Assembly (NCBI GenBank): GCA_041569895.1
Contig: JBFFXF010000284.1
Coordinates: 1-9,352 of the forward strand
Length of the DNA: 9,352 nt
Origin: JBFFXF01 sp041569895
Lineage (GTDB): Bacteria; Planctomycetota; UBA8108; JACQVS01
Reading direction: 5' to 3'
Shown: one piece after another, positions 6,226-9,352 of the stretch
Position numbering within the stretch: the first letter of the stretch is position 1
How the letters are laid out: each line of letters opens with the position of its first letter
The notes under the pieces: generated by a model
The model's input: only the letters and a program-made list of their open reading frames with translations
Told to the model about the DNA's origin: nothing
Database searches by the model: none
Made by a program: the position numbers and the translations under genes

Positions 6226-6747
6226 TCACCCGGGGTCGTGCCGGCTCGCGCGCAGCGCATCGCGATGATCGCGCACCGAGCGGCCGGTGATCGGATGCAG
6301 GCGCTCGGGGCAGAGTTCCGCGAGGGGCTCGAGCACGAAGGAGCGCTCGAGCATCCGCGGATGCGGCACGACGAGGTCGACGCCGGCCTCGAGCCCGGAG
6401 CGATCGATGATCTCGTCGCCGTAGAGGACGAGATCGAGGTCGATCAGACGCGGCGCGTTGCGCACCGTGCGCACGCGGCCGAGGCCGCGCTCGACCTCGA
6501 GACAGAGCCGCAGCAGCGCATCCGGCGCGAGCCGCGTCCGCACGCGCGCCACGGCATTCAGATACGGTCCTCCCTGCGCCGGCGCGTCAACGGAGCCGAC
6601 CGGCTCGGTCTCGTGAATCGTGGAGAGCTCGACCTCGAGGACATCCGGATGCCGCCGGAGGCGCTCGACAGCCTCGAGGAGGGCGGCGCGACGATCTCCC
6701 AGGTTCGAGCCCAGGCCGAGGTACGCGTCGACCGACGCGCCGGTCAT
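6226..6747 (-). CDS. folK: 2-amino-4-hydroxy-6-hydroxymethyldihydropteridine pyrophosphokinase (HPPK)
   Basis: HPPK transfers pyrophosphate from ATP to 6-hydroxymethyl-7,8-dihydropterin, the step before dihydropteroate synthase in folate synthesis, in the cytoplasm. The 173-residue length is normal for a single-domain enzyme. Residues 10-19 hold the N-terminal LGLGSNLGDR. R-x-A-P-R-x2-D-x-D at 96-105 matches the family signature, with Asp103 and Asp105 as the Mg-binding pair (Asp95/Asp97 in E. coli). HPRMLERSFVLEPLAEL (129-145) is the conserved C-terminal segment. The ATG overlaps the pssA stop as ATGA, with GGGGAG immediately before it, which is too close for a standard ribosome binding site and favours translational coupling. 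In E. coli folK also neighbours panB-panC, so the folK-panC pairing is a familiar one. Confidence 0.96.
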   Translation of the reverse strand: MTGASVDAYLGLGSNLGDRRAALLEAVERLRRHPDVLEVELSTIHETEPVGSVDAPAQGGPYLNAVARVRTRLAPDALLRLCLEVERGLGRVRTVRNAPRLIDLDLVLYGDEIIDRSGLEAGVDLVVPHPRMLERSFVLEPLAELCPERLHPITGRSVRDHRDALRASRHDPG

Positions 6748-7676
6748 CTCCCCGGCTCACCGGTCCGCTCGCCAGGCTGCCGGCTGGCGTCCGGCTCGGC
6801 CGGCCTGCGAGCGCCGTTGCCCGTCCGGACCGCCGCATCGCTCACCGGGCGCATCCCGAAGCGCCGGCGAATGACATAGCGGACGGGCGTGTAGACGAGG
6901 TAGCCGAGGAAGAAGAGCGGCAGCAGGATCTCCGGCAGCGTCGAGACGAGGATGCCGCCGAAAATCAGATAGGAGAGCGTGTCGAACGAGTGGCGCCGCA
7001 TCAGCAGCCGGCTGCCGAGGTGATCGAACTTCAGCTTCGTGTGCACCATCGTGTAGCCGAGGAAGGCCGCCACGAACGGCAAGCCGAACGGCAGCCATGC
7101 GATGCTCGAGAAGATCGTGTCACGATAGTCGGCGAGCAGCTGGAGCTCGCGCGCCTGGAAGTTCTTCAGGTAGTAGAAGAGGATCACCAGGGTCGCCACG
7201 CAGCCGGCGGCCGCCGGGCTCGGCAGCCCCTTGAAGCAGAGGTGCGATGACTCGTCGTGGTCGTTCTCGACGTTGAATCGCGCCAGCCTGAGCAGCGCTC
7301 CGACGAAGTAAAGCAGGCAGAGGAACCAGACCCAATACTGCCAGGCCCTCGCGTAGACCATGTTCATGCGAACGACCATGACGGCGGGGACGAGACCGAA
7401 GGTCACCAGGTCGCAGAGCGAGTCGAGCTCGGCGCCGAGGTCGCTGGTGCGTCCGGTGAGGCGCGCGACCTGGCCGTCGAAGACGTCGAAGACCATGCCG
7501 AGGAGTACCAGCCACGCGGCGAAGACGATGAACTGCTCGCCCTCGAGGACGGGCGTCCCCTCCGCGGCCGCGACGTCGACCTTGAAGAGCTTCACGAGGG
7601 CGGCGAATCCGCAGATGCCGTTCCCGATGGTGATCAGGTTCGGGAAGATGACGACGACGCTGCGTTTGATCTTCAT
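6744..7676 (-). CDS. pssA: CDP-diacylglycerol-serine O-phosphatidyltransferase
   Basis: This is an integral membrane CDP-alcohol phosphotransferase. The metal-binding signature is perfect: D64-x2-D67-G68-x2-A71-R72-x8-G81-x3-D85-x3-D89. It sits after a first helix (about 6-30) and a second (about 50-66), and about five more hydrophobic segments follow (roughly 92-106, 112-132, 154-172, 192-212 and 235-265). The N-terminal FPNLITIGNGICGF (11-24) is typical of the PssA branch, and the psd gene upstream supports serine as the acceptor rather than glycerol phosphate or inositol. The product, phosphatidylserine, is the substrate of Psd. At 310 residues it is longer than the usual 230-260, with a hydrophilic Arg/Pro/Gly tail from about 275. 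The ATG at 7676 has GAGGAG (7688-7693) 11 bases upstream. It is probably the first gene of the pssA-folK-panC-ispE overlap group. Confidence 0.93.
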   Translation of the reverse strand: MKIKRSVVVIFPNLITIGNGICGFAALVKLFKVDVAAAEGTPVLEGEQFIVFAAWLVLLGMVFDVFDGQVARLTGRTSDLGAELDSLCDLVTFGLVPAVMVVRMNMVYARAWQYWVWFLCLLYFVGALLRLARFNVENDHDESSHLCFKGLPSPAAAGCVATLVILFYYLKNFQARELQLLADYRDTIFSSIAWLPFGLPFVAAFLGYTMVHTKLKFDHLGSRLLMRRHSFDTLSYLIFGGILVSTLPEILLPLFFLGYLVYTPVRYVIRRRFGMRPVSDAAVRTGNGARRPAEPDASRQPGERTGEPGR

Positions 7677-7813
7677 CGAGCCGAACGCTCCTCAACGCGG
7701 CCCCGGCCGAACGCCGGGGAGAAACGCCATCTCGAGAGGACGATCCCGTCACGACGATGTCGAGATGACGGGGCGGACGCTCGCCTGCGCGGACCGCCCA
7801 CGCGGGTGAGAGT
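7677..7813. other. psd-pssA intergenic region
   Basis: 137 bp separate the psd stop from the pssA ATG. Apart from the ribosome binding site (7688-7693) and the stem-loop at 7701-7719, I see no gene and no -35/-10 pair. The gap is long for a simple operon junction, so psd and pssA may be partly uncoupled. Confidence 0.5.
7701..7719 (-). other. GC stem-loop in the pssA leader
   Basis: Arms CCCCGGC (7701-7707) and GCCGGGG (7713-7719) pair perfectly over seven G-C pairs around a five-base loop. On the minus strand the hairpin ends five bases before TTGAGGAG, the pssA ribosome binding region (7688-7695). No T-run follows, so it is not a standard terminator. Placed there it could affect ribosome access or transcript processing between psd and pssA; that is inference. 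Confidence 0.55.
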
Positions 7814-8536
7814 CTAACCGCTCCCCGCTCCGCGGTCCACGCCGACCGCGCCCGGACCCTCGACGGCGACCGCGCGGAACAGCACCGTCTTGCCGCCGCG
7901 GACCCGGTCCCCGACCTCGACGGCCGGCTCCCAGCGGACTCCCCCGCCCTCCAGCGGCGCGTAGAGCTCGGTTCGCGAGCCGTACTTGATCATGCCGATC
8001 ATGCCGCCGCGGACGACGTGCTGTCCCTCGACCAGCGGACAGAGGATACGACGCGCGATGGCGCCCGAGATCTGCCGCACGAGGACCCTGGCGCCGTCGT
8101 CGTCGAGCCGGATGCCGATCGCCTGTGACTCGTTCTCGGTGATGCAGAGCGCATCCCTTGCGTCATGGAACTTTCCCGGACGATAGCGCAGGTACTCGAC
8201 CTCGCCATCGTCGGGAGCGCGATTGACGTGCACGCTGAGGATCGACAGGAAGATGCCGACGCGCACGCAGGGTCCGCCGACGTACTCGCCCTCGGGCAGC
8301 GCCTCGACGTCGCTGACGCGGCCGTCGGCGGGCGAGACCAGGATGCCGGGTCCGGCGGGCGGCCGACGGCGCGGGTTGCGAAAGAAGAAGATCGAGGCGA
8401 GGAGCACGACGGCGAGCGGCGCCTCGAGAAGAAAAACGAGCGGCTGTCGCACGACCAGCGCGACCACGGCGACCGCGACCGCCAGCGCGGCGACGCGGAG
8501 CGTCACCACGAGCATGTCCCGGCGGCCCCACGGCAC
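7814..8536 (-). CDS. psd: Phosphatidylserine decarboxylase proenzyme, short form
   Basis: Psd is a pyruvoyl enzyme of the membrane that decarboxylates phosphatidylserine to phosphatidylethanolamine. The proenzyme cleaves itself at a Gly-Ser bond; here KYGSR places this at Gly186-Ser187, Ser187 becoming the pyruvoyl group of a roughly 54-residue alpha chain. SPADG (68-72, Asp71) and SVHVNRAP (101-108, His103) are the conserved segments expected to supply the processing Asp/His. Two membrane segments precede them (about 10-30 and 33-52). The 240-residue length fits the short archaeal/bacterial form, not the longer E. coli type. The start is uncertain: the GTG at 8536 is the only canonical start in frame, but it lacks a ribosome binding site. 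The frame stays open and GC3-rich for 21 more codons, up to an ATC at 8599 that sits behind GGAGAGG. The gene diverges from eno and precedes pssA, its pathway partner. Confidence 0.93.
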   Translation of the reverse strand: MPWGRRDMLVVTLRVAALAVAVAVVALVVRQPLVFLLEAPLAVVLLASIFFFRNPRRRPPAGPGILVSPADGRVSDVEALPEGEYVGGPCVRVGIFLSILSVHVNRAPDDGEVEYLRYRPGKFHDARDALCITENESQAIGIRLDDDGARVLVRQISGAIARRILCPLVEGQHVVRGGMIGMIKYGSRTELYAPLEGGGVRWEPAVEVGDRVRGGKTVLFRAVAVEGPGAVGVDRGAGSG

Positions 8537-8603
8537 GAAGTAGGGCCGATCGAGCGCGATCAGCTGCGGCGGATGGGACTCGACGAGCGGCTGTTCGATT
8601 TCG

Positions 8604-8610
8604 CCTCTCC
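8604..8610 (-). promoter_or_regulatory. Candidate ribosome binding site for an extended psd
   Basis: GGAGAGG on the minus strand lies 67 bp upstream of the GTG at 8536, too far to serve it. It is four bases (seven from the GGAG core) before an in-frame ATC at 8599. No ATG, GTG or TTG lies in a suitable place behind it. It is either a real site for a non-canonical or miscalled start, or a coincidence. Confidence 0.4.
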
Positions 8611-8612
8611 GG

Positions 8613-8641
8613 TTGCAAATGGTTGGAAAATAAAGTATAAG
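8613..8641 (+). promoter_or_regulatory. Sigma70-like promoter of eno
   Basis: TTGCAA (8613-8618) and TATAAG (8636-8641) are separated by exactly 17 bp. They match four of six and five of six consensus positions, in the most AT-rich stretch of the divergent gap. Transcription would start near 8648 and give a leader of about 75 bases before the eno ATG. Confidence 0.65.
8634..8639 (-). promoter_or_regulatory. Possible -10 element for psd
   Basis: TATACT on the minus strand overlaps the eno -10 region and would start transcription near 8627, about 20 bases before the GGAGAGG site. The expected -35 position (8657-8662) reads TCTCGG, a poor match. If it is used, psd and eno promoters are back to back and would compete. 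Confidence 0.35.
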
Positions 8642-8661
8642 CTCGGCTCTTGCGGGCCGAG
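8642..8661. promoter_or_regulatory. Inverted repeat at the eno start-site position, possible operator
   Basis: CTCGGC (8642-8647) and GCCGAG (8656-8661) are perfect six-base inverted arms around eight bases. They begin directly after the eno -10 element and cover the predicted start site, and they also lie over the -35 position of the possible psd promoter. The location suits a repressor operator for both genes. No regulator gene is nearby, so this is inference. Confidence 0.35.
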
Positions 8662-8722
8662 AAAGCGCGCAGCGGAGAGCGTACCGGCCAGCCGGCTCGT
8701 GTCAAGCAGTCGTCGAGGGGCT

Positions 8723-8745
8723 GATGAATCGGATGATGAATCGGA
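8723..8745 (+). repeat. Tandem duplication at the eno start
   Basis: GATGAATCGGA occurs twice (8723-8733 and 8735-8745) with a 12-bp period. The duplication is in frame and makes the protein begin MNRMMNRT, supplying the extra ATGs at 8733 and 8736. Confidence 0.85.
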
Positions 8746-9352
8746 CGGTTTCCCCCACCACATTCGAGTCGTCGACCCGGATCGCGGCGGTCCACGGTCG
8801 CCAGATCTTCGACAGCCGTGGCAATCCGACCGTCGAGGTCGAGGTCACCCTCGCGGGCGGCGCGTCCGGTCGCGCGGCGGTGCCCTCCGGCGCGTCCACC
8901 GGGGAGCACGAGGCGCTCGAGCTGCGCGACAAGGCGAAGGAGTACCTCGGCCGCGGCGTCCTCCAGGCGGTGGGCAACATCCGCGATCGGATCGCCTCGG
9001 CCCTCGAGGGCTTCGACGCGCTCGACCAGAAGGGCCTCGATCGCAGGCTCTGCGAGCTCGACGGCTCGGAGAACAAGGAGAACCTCGGCGCGAACGCGAT
9101 CCTCGGGGTCTCGATGGCCGCCTGCCGAGCGGCGGCGGCAAGCCTCGACTTGCCGCTCTACCGCTACCTCGGTGGGGCGGGGGCAGATCTCTTGCCGATC
9201 CCGATGATGAACATCATCAATGGCGGCGCGCACGCCGACAACAAGATCGACGTCCAGGAGTTCATGGTTCTGCCGGTCGGCTCGAGCACCTTCCAGGACG
9301 GCATGCGCGCGGCGGTCGAGGTGTACCACCATCTGAAAAGTGCCCTGAAGGA
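8724..9352 (+). CDS. eno: Enolase, N-terminal part (3' end outside window)
   Basis: Enolase interconverts 2-phosphoglycerate and phosphoenolpyruvate in glycolysis, in the cytoplasm. The 209 visible residues hold FDSRGNPTVEVEV (29-41), the mobile active-site loop VPSGASTGE (53-61), NIINGGAHADN (163-173, with His170 equivalent to yeast His159) and QEFM (178-181, Glu179 equivalent to catalytic Glu168). The barrel half with the remaining metal ligands and catalytic Lys lies beyond 9352. Three in-frame ATGs occur (8724, 8733, 8736). The first is chosen because GAGG at 8715-8718 lies five bases before it, at the better spacing. It gives an N-terminal extension of about 15 residues relative to E. 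coli enolase. It is the only plus-strand gene and diverges from psd, with its own promoter at 8613-8641. Confidence 0.97.
   Translation, partial: MNRMMNRTVSPTTFESSTRIAAVHGRQIFDSRGNPTVEVEVTLAGGASGRAAVPSGASTGEHEALELRDKAKEYLGRGVLQAVGNIRDRIASALEGFDALDQKGLDRRLCELDGSENKENLGANAILGVSMAACRAAAASLDLPLYRYLGGAGADLLPIPMMNIINGGAHADNKIDVQEFMVLPVGSSTFQDGMRAAVEVYHHLKSALK

Noticed and set aside
6182..6229. GTG at 6229 as the panC start, giving a GTGA overlap with folK
   Set aside because: The 16 added codons lack the local GC3 bias, have no family counterpart and have no ribosome binding site; the ATG at 6181 aligns exactly with E. coli PanC.
8163..9332. Minus-strand open frame spanning the antisense of eno and part of psd
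   Set aside because: It crosses the divergent promoter region and is out of frame with psd. Eno motifs on the plus strand explain the DNA.

Overview
The window is GC-rich, with G or C at most third codon positions, and carries seven genes. Six lie on the minus strand and a 3'-truncated one lies on the plus strand. The best taxonomic clue is a SpoVG protein with a four-cysteine zinc ribbon inserted in its core, placed just downstream of ispE. To my recollection that SpoVG form, and large exported helical-repeat proteins with a W-x2-WW-x2-N segment, are typical of Planctomycetota. I therefore infer a high-GC planctomycete or close relative with moderate confidence. No mobile element, CRISPR array, tRNA or rRNA is visible.

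Region 1-337 is non-coding simple-sequence DNA in three blocks: a heptamer array that puts a GATC every 7 bp and runs off the window edge, an (NNTCGG)n hexamer block, and a (CGGGNA)n hexamer block ending two bases from the stop of the next gene. Region 338-2917 (minus) encodes an 859-residue protein with an export signal and alpha-helical, HEAT-like repeats; its function is unknown. Region 2918-3200 is non-coding with two small AT islands. Region 3201-3980 (minus) is spoVG with the zinc ribbon and a 125-residue charged tail. Region 3981-4253 is a non-coding, palindrome-rich leader.

Region 4254-8536 (minus) is a housekeeping biosynthetic cluster read psd, pssA, folK, panC, ispE. Psd and PssA form a two-step route from CDP-diacylglycerol through phosphatidylserine to phosphatidylethanolamine. 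FolK serves folate, PanC serves pantothenate/CoA and IspE serves the MEP isoprenoid pathway. The pssA/folK and panC/ispE pairs overlap by four bases (ATGA and GTGA) and panC starts 44 bp after folK, so pssA-folK-panC-ispE looks like one transcript. psd lies 137 bp upstream with a stem-loop in the gap.

Region 8537-8723 is a divergent control region: a good sigma70-like promoter toward eno, a weaker -10-like element toward psd, and an inverted repeat at the start-site position. Region 8724-9352 (plus) is the N-terminal half of enolase, cut by the window end.

Most of the window is ordinary core metabolism. The points most worth a second look are the modified SpoVG, the psd start (coding-like sequence and a good ribosome binding site upstream of the only canonical start codon), the simple-repeat block, the codon-usage shift inside ispE, and the structured leaders before spoVG and pssA.
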